DNA of 64,000 nucleotides from Streptomyces asiaticus (GCF_018138715.1 NZ_JAGSHX010000006.1:1550001-1614000), one strand, 5' to 3'. Shown: positions 15,746-25,021, counted from the stretch's first letter. The notes: generated by a model not told the origin, from the letters alone. Numbers and translations: made by a program.

Positions 15746-16348
15746 ATGCCGAAGGTGAGCCAGGAGTACCTCGACGCCCGCAGAGCGGAGATCCTGACCG
15801 CGGCGAGGCGCTGCTTCGTCCGGGACGGCTTCCACGAGACGTCGATGCAGGATCTGCTCGCCGAGGCCGGGATGTCCTCGGGGTCGGTGTACCGGTATTT
15901 CCCCAGCAAGCAGGACATGATCATCGCGATCGCCGAGGAGAACCTGGCCGAGGTGGTGCACGAGGCCCGCCGCCAGGCCGAGCGCAGGCCCGCCGCCGGG
16001 GCCGGCGCGGCGATCGCCGATCTCTTCGAGGTCATCAGGGCGAAGCACGCGGAGAACGGCTTCGCCGCCATCGCGCTGCTGACCTGGTCCGAATCCCTGC
16101 GCAACCCGACGCTCGCCGAGCGGCTCAGGACCGCGCTCACCGAGGCGACGGCCGACCTCGCCACCATCGTCCGGGAGCATCAGGACTCCCGCCGTCTACC
16201 GCCGGACGCCACGCCGGACTCACTGGCCCAACTGATCACCTCGACGGTGCCCGGCTACATCCTCCAGCTCGCCACGCTCGGCCCGGACGCGGTCGACGGC
16301 CTGCCCGACGCCGCCCGCGCGCTGTGGCCGACGCCCGAGGCGCCATAG
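15746..16348 (+). CDS. TetR-family regulator of the divergent ThDP/CMD operon
   Basis: 200 residues. An N-terminal TetR HTH spans residues 10-60 (RRAEILTAARRCFVRDGFHE, MSSGSVYRYFPSKQDMI), followed by a helical ligand domain of the AcrR type. It faces the ThDP/CMD/propeller operon. Two related near-palindromes lie in the shared 121-bp gap, so it is probably the local repressor with a pathway intermediate as ligand. The ligand is unknown. Confidence 0.9.
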   Translation: MPKVSQEYLDARRAEILTAARRCFVRDGFHETSMQDLLAEAGMSSGSVYRYFPSKQDMIIAIAEENLAEVVHEARRQAERRPAAGAGAAIADLFEVIRAKHAENGFAAIALLTWSESLRNPTLAERLRTALTEATADLATIVREHQDSRRLPPDATPDSLAQLITSTVPGYILQLATLGPDAVDGLPDAARALWPTPEAP

Positions 16349-16369
16349 ACTGGACCAGCCAGTCCAGTC
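16348..16369. promoter_or_regulatory. TetR operator, TGGAC-N6-GTCCA
   Basis: Perfect 8-bp arms (GACTGGAC / GTCCAGTC) with a 6-bp spacer, 19 bp upstream of the second TetR gene. The same TGGAC-N6-GTCCA layout recurs at 17040-17055 before the SDR gene, so it is very likely the autoregulatory site. Confidence 0.75.
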
Positions 16370-16388
16370 GAGAGGGGCGCAGCGCACC

Positions 16389-16991
16389 ATGCGCAAGGAG
16401 CTGACGGCGAAGGGGAAGGCCACCCGGAACCGGATCGTCGAGGGCGCGGCCGCGGTGCTGCGCGAGAAGGACGTGTCGGCGGCCACGCTCGACGACGTCA
16501 TGGCGCGCACGCGCACCAGCAAGAGCCAGCTGTTCCACTACTTCCCCGACGGGAAGGACGAGCTGCTGCTGGCGGTCGCGCACCACGAGGCCGACCAGGT
16601 CCTGGCGGACCAGCAGCCGTACCTGGGCTGCCTGGACTCCTGGGAGGCGTGGCAGCGGTGGCGCGATCAAGTGGTCAAGCGCTATGCGGAGCAGGGCGAG
16701 GAGTGCCCGCTGGGCTCGCTCGTCCTCCATCTGGGCCGCTCCACCCCGGGCGCCCGGGATGTCGTGGTGGCGTTGATGCGGCAGTGGCAGGAGAGCCTGG
16801 CCACCGGCATCCGGGCCCTCCAGACGGCCGGGCAGCTGCCCGCCGAGCTGGATGTCGAGCACCGCGCGGCCGCGCTGCTGGCGGGCATCCAGGGTGGTGT
16901 GCTGATTCTCCAGTCGACCGGCCGAGCCGACCATCTGCGGGCCGCGCTCGATCAGGGCATCGGGGATCTGCGGCGCGCCGCGGCGGCCTGA
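16389..16991 (+). CDS. TetR-family regulator of the downstream SDR gene
   Basis: 200 residues. The HTH is at about 8-55 (RNRIVEGAAAVLREKDVSAA, TSKSQLFHYFPDGKDELL), with a TetR_C_6-like ligand domain (CPLGSLVLHLGRSTPGARDV). The 19-bp sequence at the gene's 3' end, including the stop, is repeated exactly 32 bp later (16973-16991 and 17005-17023), a recent short duplication. Palindromes of identical design before this gene and the SDR gene indicate direct control of both. Confidence 0.9.
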   Translation: MRKELTAKGKATRNRIVEGAAAVLREKDVSAATLDDVMARTRTSKSQLFHYFPDGKDELLLAVAHHEADQVLADQQPYLGCLDSWEAWQRWRDQVVKRYAEQGEECPLGSLVLHLGRSTPGARDVVVALMRQWQESLATGIRALQTAGQLPAELDVEHRAAALLAGIQGGVLILQSTGRADHLRAALDQGIGDLRRAAAA

Positions 16992-17039
16992 ACGCCACGG
17001 ATGAGCGCGCCGCGGCGGCCTGAGCGACCCCCGGGATAC

Positions 17040-17055
17040 TGGACTTGCAAGTCCA
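17040..17055. promoter_or_regulatory. TetR operator, TGGAC-N6-GTCCA, second copy
   Basis: TGGACTTGCAAGTCCA is a perfect 16-bp palindrome 82 bp upstream of the SDR start. It has the same half-sites and spacing as 16351-16366, and is followed by a T-rich stretch. Confidence 0.75.
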
Positions 17056-17137
17056 TTTTTTTCTTCGCACAGTGGCATGGCCCCGGCGGACCCGCGGGGC
17101 CTCCACGGTGCGGAGAACGAGCGTGCGGGAGTGCGTG

Positions 17138-17902
17138 ATGAGTGGACGGTTGCAGGACAAGAGGGCGCTGGTGACCGGTGCGACGAGCAACATCGGGCGG
17201 GCGATCGCGGAGCGGTTCGCCGCCGAGGGCGCGCATGTGGTGGTGTCCGGGCGCAGCGCCGAGCGGGGCACGGAGGTGGTCGACGCCATCCGTGCGCGGG
17301 GCGGCCGCGCCGACTTCCTACGGGCGGATCTGAACGGAAGCGCGGAGGCCTCCCGCGCCCTGGCCGAGGAGGCGGCGTCCGTTCTGGGCGGAGGCATCGA
17401 CGTCCTGGTCAACAACGCCGGGATCTACCCCGGTGACAGCACCGCGGACACCGACGAGAAGTCCTTCGACCACGTCTACGCGGTGAATGTGAAGGCGCCG
17501 TTCTTCCTGACCGCCGCGATCGCTCCGGCGATGGCCGAGGCCGGTGGCGGGGCGATCGTCAACCTGGGGTCGTGGATCGCCCGGCTGGGCATTCCCATCG
17601 GCGCGCTCTACAGCTCCAGCAAGGGCGCGATGGAGACCCTGACCCGGGCCTGGGCCGCCGAGTTCGGCCCGCGGGGTGTGCGGGTGAACGCGATCTCTCC
17701 GGGAGTGGTCCACACGCCCGTACCCGGCGAGGCGCACCCGGGCGAGGCCATGATGAACGGCACCCCGGCCGGGGGCGTCGGAAGTCCGGAGGCCATCGCG
17801 CACGCGGCGGTCTATCTCGCGGGCGACGAGGCCGCGTTCGTCCACGGCATCGTGCTGGACGTCGACGGGGGCCGCACCACGGCGGCCGTCATCGCGGCGT
17901 AG
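17138..17902 (+). CDS. Short-chain dehydrogenase/reductase
   Basis: 254 residues, a classical SDR: cofactor motif TGATSNIGRAIAERF at 13-27, NNAG near 90, catalytic YSSSK near 159, and the closing PGVVHTPVPGEA segment. It is NAD(P)H-dependent; the substrate is unknown. The GGGAG site precedes ATG 17138. The long upstream open frame is non-coding leader carrying the TetR palindrome. It is probably derepressed when the TetR protein encoded just before it binds its ligand. Confidence 0.9.
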   Translation: MSGRLQDKRALVTGATSNIGRAIAERFAAEGAHVVVSGRSAERGTEVVDAIRARGGRADFLRADLNGSAEASRALAEEAASVLGGGIDVLVNNAGIYPGDSTADTDEKSFDHVYAVNVKAPFFLTAAIAPAMAEAGGGAIVNLGSWIARLGIPIGALYSSSKGAMETLTRAWAAEFGPRGVRVNAISPGVVHTPVPGEAHPGEAMMNGTPAGGVGSPEAIAHAAVYLAGDEAAFVHGIVLDVDGGRTTAAVIAA

Positions 17903-17960
17903 CGGACTACGCTACGCAGCTCCGCGTCCGGCGCGCCGGCCCGGCTCAGGACGGCCGGCG

Positions 17961-17990
17961 ACTGGTTGACGGCGAAAAAAGCCGTCAGTC
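17961..17990. terminator. Convergent terminator overlapping the zwf stop
   Basis: TGACGGC-GAAAAAA-GCCGTCA, extended by an outer ACTG/AGTC pairing with a small bulge. It lies between the convergent SDR and zwf genes. Its right arm contains the zwf TGA. Confidence 0.65.
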
Positions 17991-19448
17991 GGTGCCGAAC
18001 GTGCCGGGCAGGACCTCGGCGGCGTCCGGCAGATGCCACGAGTAGGGTGCGATCAGTTCGCTGACGGCCGGTTCGGGGCCCCAGGAGCCGGGGGCGTAGG
18101 GCTGGACCGGCGGGGGGTTCTCCAGGAGGGGGGTCGACGCGGCCCAGATGCGTTCGATGCCGCCTGCCCGGGTGAACAGCGACTGGTCGCCCAGCATGGC
18201 GTCCAGGATGAGGCGTTCGTAGCCCTCGAGCCCGTTCTCCTCGCAGAACGACCCGGCGTAGCCGAAGGCCATCGTGGCCGGTTCGAGCCGCATGGCGGGG
18301 CCGGGCTCCTTGGTGAGGAAGCGGGCGGCGATCCACCCGGGGTCCCCGAAGTCGATCACGATCTTGTTGGCCCGGTTCTTCTCCTGGTCGGCGAGGTCGG
18401 TGGGGAACATCCGCAGGGGCGGCTCGCGCAGTCCGAGGGTGATCACCTGGCGGCCCCGTGCGAGGTTCTTGCCGGAGCGCAGATGGAACGGGACCCCGGC
18501 CCACCGCCAGTTGTCCACCTCCACCCGCAGTGCGGCGAACGTCTCGGTCGTCGAGTCGGGGGCCACCCCGGGTTCGTCGCGGTAGCCCTCGTACTGGCCG
18601 CGCACGACATCCCCGGGCCCGATGGGGCGCATCGCCTCGAAGACCTTGTCCTTCTCGTCGCGCAACGGCTCGGCGGCGAGCGAGACCGGTGGTTCCATCG
18701 CCACGATGCCGAGCACCTGGATCAGATGGGTGACGATCATGTCCCGGAAGGCCCCGGTGCCCTCGTAGAAGTGGGCACGGCCCTCCAGGCCGAGCGTCTC
18801 GGGCACATCGATCTGCACATATCTGATGTGGTCCCGGTTCCAGTTGGGCTCGAACATGCCGTTGGCGAAGCGGAGGGCGAGGATGTTGTCCACCGACTCC
18901 TTGCCGAGGAAGTGATCGATGCGGAAGACCCGGGATTCGTCGAAGACGGCGTTGATCGTCTCGTTGAGCGCCCGCGCCGACGCCAGATCGGTGCCGAAGG
19001 GCTTCTCCACGATCACCTTCGCGTTCTCCGCCGCCAGGCCCGTGTCGCCGAGCATGCCGATGGTGGACGCGAACGCCGAGGGCGGAATGGCCAGGTGGAA
19101 CAGTCTGCGGGACGGCCCGCCGAGGGAGTCCTCCGCCGCCCGTACGGCCGCGAGCAGCGCCCCGGGGTCCTGGGGGTCGGCCGCGCCGAAGGACAGCGAC
19201 TCCTCGAAGGACTTCCACCCCGGCCCGGTCGGCTTGGACCGTCCGAAGGTGGCGACCGCGTCATGGGCGAGGGTGCGGAACGCGTCGTCGCTCATCGCGG
19301 AGCGGGTCGGGGCCGAGCCCACGATGCGGTAGCCGTCGGGGAGGAGTCCCGCGGCGGCGAGGTGGAACAGCCCGGGGAGCAGCTTGCGCTTGGCGAGGTC
19401 GCCGGTGGCGCCGAAGAGCACGATCACATGGTCGTCCGGTGCCGTCAT
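17985..19448 (-). CDS. zwf: Glucose-6-phosphate 1-dehydrogenase
   Basis: 487 residues, normal length. It oxidises glucose-6-phosphate to 6-phosphogluconolactone with NADP+ or NAD+. The N-terminal nucleotide site is FGATGDLAKRKLLPGLFHL, the substrate/active-site block is FRIDHFLGKESVDNILALRF near 185, and the mid-protein block is RSGKNLARGRQV. The ATG overlaps the upstream gnd stop by 4 bp, and a GAGGAG site precedes it. No opcA or pgl partner is here, so this is probably a secondary zwf copy used as part of a pentose-phosphate cassette. Confidence 0.95.
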   Translation of the reverse strand: MTAPDDHVIVLFGATGDLAKRKLLPGLFHLAAAGLLPDGYRIVGSAPTRSAMSDDAFRTLAHDAVATFGRSKPTGPGWKSFEESLSFGAADPQDPGALLAAVRAAEDSLGGPSRRLFHLAIPPSAFASTIGMLGDTGLAAENAKVIVEKPFGTDLASARALNETINAVFDESRVFRIDHFLGKESVDNILALRFANGMFEPNWNRDHIRYVQIDVPETLGLEGRAHFYEGTGAFRDMIVTHLIQVLGIVAMEPPVSLAAEPLRDEKDKVFEAMRPIGPGDVVRGQYEGYRDEPGVAPDSTTETFAALRVEVDNWRWAGVPFHLRSGKNLARGRQVITLGLREPPLRMFPTDLADQEKNRANKIVIDFGDPGWIAARFLTKEPGPAMRLEPATMAFGYAGSFCEENGLEGYERLILDAMLGDQSLFTRAGGIERIWAASTPLLENPPPVQPYAPGSWGPEPAVSELIAPYSWHLPDAAEVLPGTFGTD

Positions 19449-20479
19449 CGCCCGCTCCTCTTCTCGGCGTGTCCGCCGAACTCGCTGCGCATGGCGGACA
19501 GCACCCGGTCGGCGAACTCGCCGAGGCCCCGCGACTGGAAGCGGTCGGTGAGCGCCGTGCTGATCACGGCGGCGGGTACGCCTTCGTCGATCGCGGCCCG
19601 TACCGTCCAGCGCCCTTCGCCGGAGTCCGAGACGCGACCGGTGAACTCGTCCAGCTGCGGTGACCGGGCCAGCGCGTCGGCGGTGAGATCGACGAGCCAG
19701 GAGCCCACGACCGAGCCGCGGCGCCACACCTCGGCCACCTCGCCGACGTCGATCTCGTACTGGTACGCCTCCGGTTCGCGCAGCGGGGTGGTCTCCGCGT
19801 CCGCGGCGCGCTTGCGCAGTCCGGCGTCCGCGTGGTCGATGATGCTGAGCCCCTCGGCGATCGCGGCCATCATGCCGTACTCGACCCCGTTGTGGACCAT
19901 CTTCACGAAGTGGCCGGCTCCGCTCGGACCGCAGTGGAGATAGCCCTCCGGCGCCGTTCCGTCGGCGTGTCTGCTCGGTGTCGGCTCGGCGGAGCCGGCG
20001 CCGGGCGCGATGGTGCGGAAGATGGGGTCGAGCCGGGCGACGGGCCCGTCCTCACCGCCGATCATCAGGCAGTAGCCGCGCTCAAGTCCCCAGACGCCGC
20101 CGGAGGTTCCGCAGTCCAGGTAGTGGATGCGGTGCGGGGCGAGCTGCGCCGCGCGGGTGATGTCGTCGCGGTAGTAGGAGTTGCCACCGTCGATGATGGC
20201 GTCATCCGGGTCGAGGAGCTCGGTGAGCTGGTCGAGGGTGGGCTGTACGACGGCGGCGGGCAGCATGAGCCACACGGCCCGTGGCCGCTCCAGCTTCGCC
20301 ACCAGGTCACCGAGCGAGCGGGCGGCGACCGCGCCCTCTCCCTCCATCTCCTGTACGGCGCTTTCGTTGACGTCGTAGACCACACAGCGGTGGCCGTCGC
20401 GCATCAGCCGGCGCACGAGGTTCGCGCCCATCCGGCCGAGCCCGATCATGCCGAGCTGCGTGGGGGTGTCGGTAGCCAT
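19445..20479 (-). CDS. gnd: 6-phosphogluconate dehydrogenase, short (GntZ-type) form
   Basis: 344 residues, against about 470 for the long form; this is the short type common in actinobacteria. It decarboxylates 6-phosphogluconate to ribulose-5-phosphate with NAD(P)H formation. Visible are MIGLGRMGANLVRRL, VDGGNSYY-like DGGNSYYRDDI, SGGVWGLERGY and the active-site block SGAGHFVKMVHNGVEYGMM. It sits between tkt and zwf, with 27 bp to tkt and a coupled overlap with zwf. Confidence 0.93.
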   Translation of the reverse strand: MATDTPTQLGMIGLGRMGANLVRRLMRDGHRCVVYDVNESAVQEMEGEGAVAARSLGDLVAKLERPRAVWLMLPAAVVQPTLDQLTELLDPDDAIIDGGNSYYRDDITRAAQLAPHRIHYLDCGTSGGVWGLERGYCLMIGGEDGPVARLDPIFRTIAPGAGSAEPTPSRHADGTAPEGYLHCGPSGAGHFVKMVHNGVEYGMMAAIAEGLSIIDHADAGLRKRAADAETTPLREPEAYQYEIDVGEVAEVWRRGSVVGSWLVDLTADALARSPQLDEFTGRVSDSGEGRWTVRAAIDEGVPAAVISTALTDRFQSRGLGEFADRVLSAMRSEFGGHAEKRSGR

Positions 20480-20506
20480 GTGCTCTCCTGTCGCGTCATC
20501 GCCCGC

Positions 20507-22555
20507 TCAGCCCGGGGCCACCAGCTCGCGCGCCACCCGCGCGACGCGCTCGGGGGTGAATCCGAACTTCGTGAGCAGCTGTTTGAGGGGGGCGGAGGCA
20601 CCGAAGGTGTGCATGCCGACGACGGCCCCGTCCGCGCCGACGTACCGGTCCCAGCCGAACGTGGAGGCCTCCTCCACCGCGACCCTGCGCGTGACCGCGG
20701 GCGGCAGCACCTGGTCGCGGTACTCGCGCGGCTGACGGTCGAACAGCTCCCAGCAGGGCATGCTCACCACCCGGGACGCGATGCCCTCGGCGGTGAGCTC
20801 CTCGTGCGCGGCCAGGGCCAGCGCCACCTCGGAGCCGGTGGCGAGCAGGATCACCTCGGGCTCGCCCCGGTCCGCGTCCGCCAGGACGTAGGCGCCCCAC
20901 GCGACACCGGTGGCCGCGCCGAGCCGGGTGCGGTCGAGGGTGGGCAGCGGCTGGCGGGAGAGGACCAGCGCGGCCGGGGCCCGGCGGAGACCGGCGACCA
21001 CCCGCCACGTCTCGGCGACCTCGTTCGCGTCGGCGGGGCGGAACACCAGCAGCCCGGGCGTGGCGCGCAGCCCCGCCAGCTGCTCGACGGGCTGGTGGGT
21101 GGGCCCGTCCTCGCCGACCCCGATGGAGTCGTGGGTGAAGATGTGCACGGTGGGGATCTCCATCAGCGCGGAGAGGCGAATGGCCGCCTTGGCGTAGTCG
21201 GAGAAGATCAGGAACCCGGACCAGTACGGACGGAGCTTCGTCAGCGCCATTCCATTGGCCACCGCGGCGGCCGCGTGCTCCCGTACGCCGAAGTGCAGAT
21301 TGCGCCCGGCGCGGTCATACGGCTGGAAGTCGCCCGCACCGCCGAAGGTGAGGCGGGTCTTGGTCGACGGCGCCAGGTCGGCGGACCCGCCGAGCACCCA
21401 GGGCACCGCCTTGGCCACCGCGTTCAGCACCTGGCCCGAGGAGTCGCGGCCGGCCAGGCCCTTCGGATCGGCCGGGAAGGTGGGCAGCGCGGTCTCCCAG
21501 CCGTCCGGCAGCTCACGGCGCTGGATCCGCTCCAACTCGTCGGCGAGCTCCGGGTACGCGCCGCGGTAGGCGTCGAACGTCTTCTCCCAGTGACTGCGCA
21601 ACTGGCCACCGCGCGCGCCGATCCCCCGTGCGAACCAGTCGGGCACACCGTCGGGGATGTGGAAGTCGGCGTCGGGTGGCAGGCCGAGGGCGCGCTTGGT
21701 GGCTTTGACCCCCTCCGGCCCGAACGGCGACCCGTGTGCTTTCGGTGAGTCCTCGACCGGCGAGCCGTACCCGATGTGGCTGTGGACGAGGACCAGGGTC
21801 GGGCGCTCGGTCTCGGCGCGGAAGAAGTGGAAGGCGCGGCCGATCCGGCCGAGGTCGTTGGCGTCGGCCACGGTGGTCACGTTCCAGCCGTAGGCCAGGA
21901 AGCGCGCGGCGAGCTCCTCGGTGAAGGTGATGTCGGTGTGGCCCTCGATGGTGACCCGGTTGGAGTCGTAGATCCAGCACAGGTTGGACAGCCGCAGGTG
22001 TCCGGCGAGCGAGGCGGCCTCGGAGGAGACGCCCTCCATCATGCAGCCGTCCCCGGCGAGCGCGTACACATCGAAGTCGAAGAGCGTGAAGTCGTCGCGG
22101 TTGTACCTGGCCGCCAGCCACTGGCCGGCGATCGCCATGCCGACGGAGGTGGCGACGCCCTGGCCGAGCGGGCCGGTGGTCGTCTCGACGCCGCTCGTCC
22201 AGCGGTACTCGGGGTGGCCGGGGCAGCGCGAGTCGAGCTGCCGGAAGGACTTCAGATCGTCGAGGGTCACCGCCGGACGTCCCAGCACCTCGTACTCGGG
22301 GTCGACCGTGCGCACACCGGTCAGGTGCAGCAGCGACCAGAGCAGGGCGGAGGCATGGCCCTCGGAGAGCACGAAGCGGTCGCGGTTCGGCCAGATGGGA
22401 TCGGCGGGGTCGAAGCGCAGAAACCGCTGCCACAGTGTGTACGCGACGGGCGCCATGCCCATGGGCGTTCCGGGGTGCCCCGAATTCGCCTTCTGGATCG
22501 CGTCCATGCACAGTCCGCGGATCGTGTTCACCGACAGCGTGTCCAGGTCGGTCAT
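20507..22555 (-). CDS. tkt: Transketolase
   Basis: 682 residues, full length. It is ThDP-dependent and transfers two-carbon units among pentose-phosphate sugars. ThDP/Mg motif GDGCMMEGVSSEAASLAGHL near 155; EKTFDAYRGAYPELADELER region; GVREHAAAAVANGM and DSIGVGEDGPTHQPVEQLAG in the pyrimidine domain. It heads a minus-strand set with gnd and zwf, enough for a complete oxidative route from glucose-6-phosphate with lactonase supplied elsewhere. The flavoprotein gene 46 bp upstream is probably in the same operon. Confidence 0.95.
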   Translation of the reverse strand: MTDLDTLSVNTIRGLCMDAIQKANSGHPGTPMGMAPVAYTLWQRFLRFDPADPIWPNRDRFVLSEGHASALLWSLLHLTGVRTVDPEYEVLGRPAVTLDDLKSFRQLDSRCPGHPEYRWTSGVETTTGPLGQGVATSVGMAIAGQWLAARYNRDDFTLFDFDVYALAGDGCMMEGVSSEAASLAGHLRLSNLCWIYDSNRVTIEGHTDITFTEELAARFLAYGWNVTTVADANDLGRIGRAFHFFRAETERPTLVLVHSHIGYGSPVEDSPKAHGSPFGPEGVKATKRALGLPPDADFHIPDGVPDWFARGIGARGGQLRSHWEKTFDAYRGAYPELADELERIQRRELPDGWETALPTFPADPKGLAGRDSSGQVLNAVAKAVPWVLGGSADLAPSTKTRLTFGGAGDFQPYDRAGRNLHFGVREHAAAAVANGMALTKLRPYWSGFLIFSDYAKAAIRLSALMEIPTVHIFTHDSIGVGEDGPTHQPVEQLAGLRATPGLLVFRPADANEVAETWRVVAGLRRAPAALVLSRQPLPTLDRTRLGAATGVAWGAYVLADADRGEPEVILLATGSEVALALAAHEELTAEGIASRVVSMPCWELFDRQPREYRDQVLPPAVTRRVAVEEASTFGWDRYVGADGAVVGMHTFGASAPLKQLLTKFGFTPERVARVARELVAPG

Positions 22556-22601
22556 GGCGACGCCGCCCTCCGTGCGCTCGATGGTTGTCCGTTGAGCCTC
22601 G

Positions 22602-23999
22602 CTAGGTGTCGGCTCTGACGATCGTCGCGAGGACGTCGTTGAAGGCCTCGGTGGAGGTGGGGTGGGTGTAGACGGCGTTGCGGAGCTCGGTCGCCCGGAT
22701 GCCGTGGCGCATGGCGAGCGCGACGGTGTTGATGATTTCCTGCGCGTCCACGCTGAGCAGCGCGGCGCCCAGGATCTCGTCGGTCTCGGCGTCGAGCACG
22801 AACTTCATCACCCCACGGGTGTCCTCGACGATGTACGCGCGCGGCATGGCGACGATCTCGGCGACCGGCTGGCTCGCGATCCTCACCCGGTGCCCGGCCG
22901 CCCTGGCCTGCTTCTCGGTGAGCCCGACGGTGGCCAGCGGCGGGGTGATGAAGACGGTGTGCGGGATGGCGACCCGGTCGTCGGTGGAGCGCTTGCCCTC
23001 GCCGAGCAGCTGATCGAGGACGATACGGCTGTCGTCGAGGGAGATATAGGTGAACTGCGGCCCGCCGTTGACGTCTCCGAGGGCGAAGATGTGCGGCCGG
23101 CTGGTCCGCAGATGCTCATCGACCTCGACCGCGCCGCGCTCGGTGGTGCGCACACCGGCGGCGTCCAGCCCCAGATCGCGGGTGGCCGGTGCGCGGCCGG
23201 TGGCGGCGAGGACGGCGTCGGCCTCCAGCGTGTGCTGTTGGCCGTCCGTCTCGTAGACGACGGTCGCGGAGGTCTCACCGTCCCGGATCTCCGTGACGGC
23301 GGCCCCCGTGACGATCTCGATGCGCTCCTCCACCAGGATGTCCTCCGCGACGGCGGCAACGTCGTCGTCCACCAGGCCGAACACCTTCGGGGCGGCCTCG
23401 AGCACGGTGACCTCGGAGCCGAACTGCCCGTAGATGGAGGCGAATTCGAGGCCGAGGTAGCCGCCGCCGATGATCGCCAGCCGTTCCGGGAGGATGGTGG
23501 TGTCGATCAGTTCGGTGCTGGTGACGGTGTACTGGCTGGTCCGCAGGCCGGGGATGTCGAGGACGATCGGCTCCGATCCGGTGTTGATGAGGATCGTCTC
23601 GGCGGTGACCGTCAGGGGGCCGTCGGCGGTCTCGACGCGCACGGTGTGCGGATCGGTGAACGCGGCGGTTCCGGTGATCACCGAGACGGTGTCCATGTCG
23701 TTCAGCCCGTCGTAGTTGCCACCGCGGAACAGCTTCGTCAGCGCCCGCACCTCGCCCACGGAGCGCTCGTACCACTCCTGGGGCACATCCTCCGGCCGGC
23801 GCTTGCGGGAGTGGTGGACCAGTGCCTTGGTCGGCACACAGCCGACGTTCGGGCAGGTGCCGCCGTACATCCGCGCCGACCGCTCGACCAGCACCACGCG
23901 CTTGCCGAGCCCGCCCATCGTGGCGGCCACCGTCTTGCCGCCCTTGCCGAAACCGATCACGAGCAGGTCGGCTCGCAGGCCGCGGTCGGTGGTGCCCAT
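22602..23999 (-). CDS. FAD-dependent pyridine nucleotide-disulfide oxidoreductase (RclA/mercuric reductase-like)
   Basis: 465 residues. FAD site VIGFGKGGKTVAATMGGLGK, redox-active pair Cys49/Cys54 in GGTCPNVGCVPTK, NAD(P) site AIIGGGYLGLEFASIYGQFG, second FAD motif PHIFALGDVNGGPQFTYIS, and a dimerisation domain ending TSTEAFNDVLA. The single-module form, without an N-terminal heavy-metal domain, is closer to RclA-type stress reductases than to MerA. It lies upstream of tkt-gnd-zwf and probably uses NAD(P)H made by that pathway; the true electron acceptor is unknown. Confidence 0.88.
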   Translation of the reverse strand: MGTTDRGLRADLLVIGFGKGGKTVAATMGGLGKRVVLVERSARMYGGTCPNVGCVPTKALVHHSRKRRPEDVPQEWYERSVGEVRALTKLFRGGNYDGLNDMDTVSVITGTAAFTDPHTVRVETADGPLTVTAETILINTGSEPIVLDIPGLRTSQYTVTSTELIDTTILPERLAIIGGGYLGLEFASIYGQFGSEVTVLEAAPKVFGLVDDDVAAVAEDILVEERIEIVTGAAVTEIRDGETSATVVYETDGQQHTLEADAVLAATGRAPATRDLGLDAAGVRTTERGAVEVDEHLRTSRPHIFALGDVNGGPQFTYISLDDSRIVLDQLLGEGKRSTDDRVAIPHTVFITPPLATVGLTEKQARAAGHRVRIASQPVAEIVAMPRAYIVEDTRGVMKFVLDAETDEILGAALLSVDAQEIINTVALAMRHGIRATELRNAVYTHPTSTEAFNDVLATIVRADT

Positions 24000-24141
24000 G
24001 GTCGCTCCCCTTCTCGGTCCTCCGGGGGGGGTGCTTGCCTCCGTCATTTCAACGGCACCACCAACACCGCGGCCCCGCAACTGGCCGCCCCCGGTGCCAC
24101 CACGCACCCTGGAAGCAGGCGGAACCGGAGGAGAACGTGTG

Positions 24142-24816
24142 ATGGCCGGACCGATAGCGGCGCTCTTCGACATCGACGAAACCCTGATCCACACCGGAGG
24201 CTCGGGAGCCCGGAGTTGGGCCTGGGCCTTCGACCGGTTGCACGGCGTGGCCGCCGATATCGGAGAACACACCTCGGCCGGGGAGACGGATCCGCAGGTC
24301 GGCCGGGAGACGTTCCGGGCCGTGCTCGGCCGCGAGCCCAGTCACGATGAGATGGCCCGTCTGTACGCGGCGTATCTGTGGCATCTCTCGGAGGACATCC
24401 GGACCTCGGAGGGGTATCGCGTCATGGACGGCGCCGAAGACACCCTGCGGCGGATCACGGACGCGGGGATCATCCTCGGGCTCATCTCCGGCGCGATGGA
24501 GGGCGCGGCCCGGATCAAGATGGAACGGGGCGGGCTGGGCCGCTATTTCGTGTTCGGCGCCTACGGCTCGGACTCCCCGGACCGGGCGGAGATCACCCGC
24601 CTGGCGATGGCGAAGGCCGCCCGGCTGCACGGGCACGATCTGGGCCGTTCCGATGTCTATGTGGTCGGGGACACCCCTCGCGACATCGAGGCCGCACGCG
24701 CGGCGAACGCGACGGCGGTGGGGGTCGCGAGCGGCCACTACTCCGCGGAGGAGCTGCGTGCCGCCGGGGCCGACCATGTGCTCACAGCGCTGACCGAGCC
24801 GTTCCCGCACACCTGA
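24142..24816 (+). CDS. HAD-superfamily hydrolase (phosphatase)
   Basis: 224 residues. Motif I FDIDETLIHTGG has the Asp nucleophile, an alpha-helical cap follows, then motif II-like GLISGAMEGAARIKMERGGL and motif IV VVGDTPRDIEAARAAN. This is a phosphoglycolate phosphatase/beta-PGM-like type with uncertain substrate. The long frame upstream overlaps the divergent flavoprotein gene and is not coding; ATG 24142 follows GGAGGAGAACG. The gene is divergent from the pentose-phosphate operon. Confidence 0.85.
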   Translation: MAGPIAALFDIDETLIHTGGSGARSWAWAFDRLHGVAADIGEHTSAGETDPQVGRETFRAVLGREPSHDEMARLYAAYLWHLSEDIRTSEGYRVMDGAEDTLRRITDAGIILGLISGAMEGAARIKMERGGLGRYFVFGAYGSDSPDRAEITRLAMAKAARLHGHDLGRSDVYVVGDTPRDIEAARAANATAVGVASGHYSAEELRAAGADHVLTALTEPFPHT

Positions 24817-24834
24817 GAACGACCGGGGGCCGAG

Positions 24835-25021
24835 TCAGCCTTGCGCGGCGGCGTCCCGCTCCCGGTCGTAGGCGGCCCGCGCCTCCAGCACCTCGTCCAT
24901 GTGACGCATCGACCAGTCCTTCAGCGCCACCAACGGTTCGCGCAGCGTGGCGCCCAGTTCGGTGATCTCGTACTCGACCCGGGGCGGGATCTCCGGATGG
25001 ACGGTCCGCCGGACCAGCCCG
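24835..25021 (-). pseudogene. HxlR-family regulator, C-terminal half only
   Basis: The minus strand ends with a clear HxlR C-terminal half: GLVRRTVHPEIPPRVEYEIT, then ELGATLREPLVALKDWSMRH and an acidic/Ala tail before TGA at 24835. The N-terminal helices and recognition helix are absent. The homology stops at about 25021, exactly where the truncated plus-strand NmrA-like gene starts. Confidence 0.8.
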
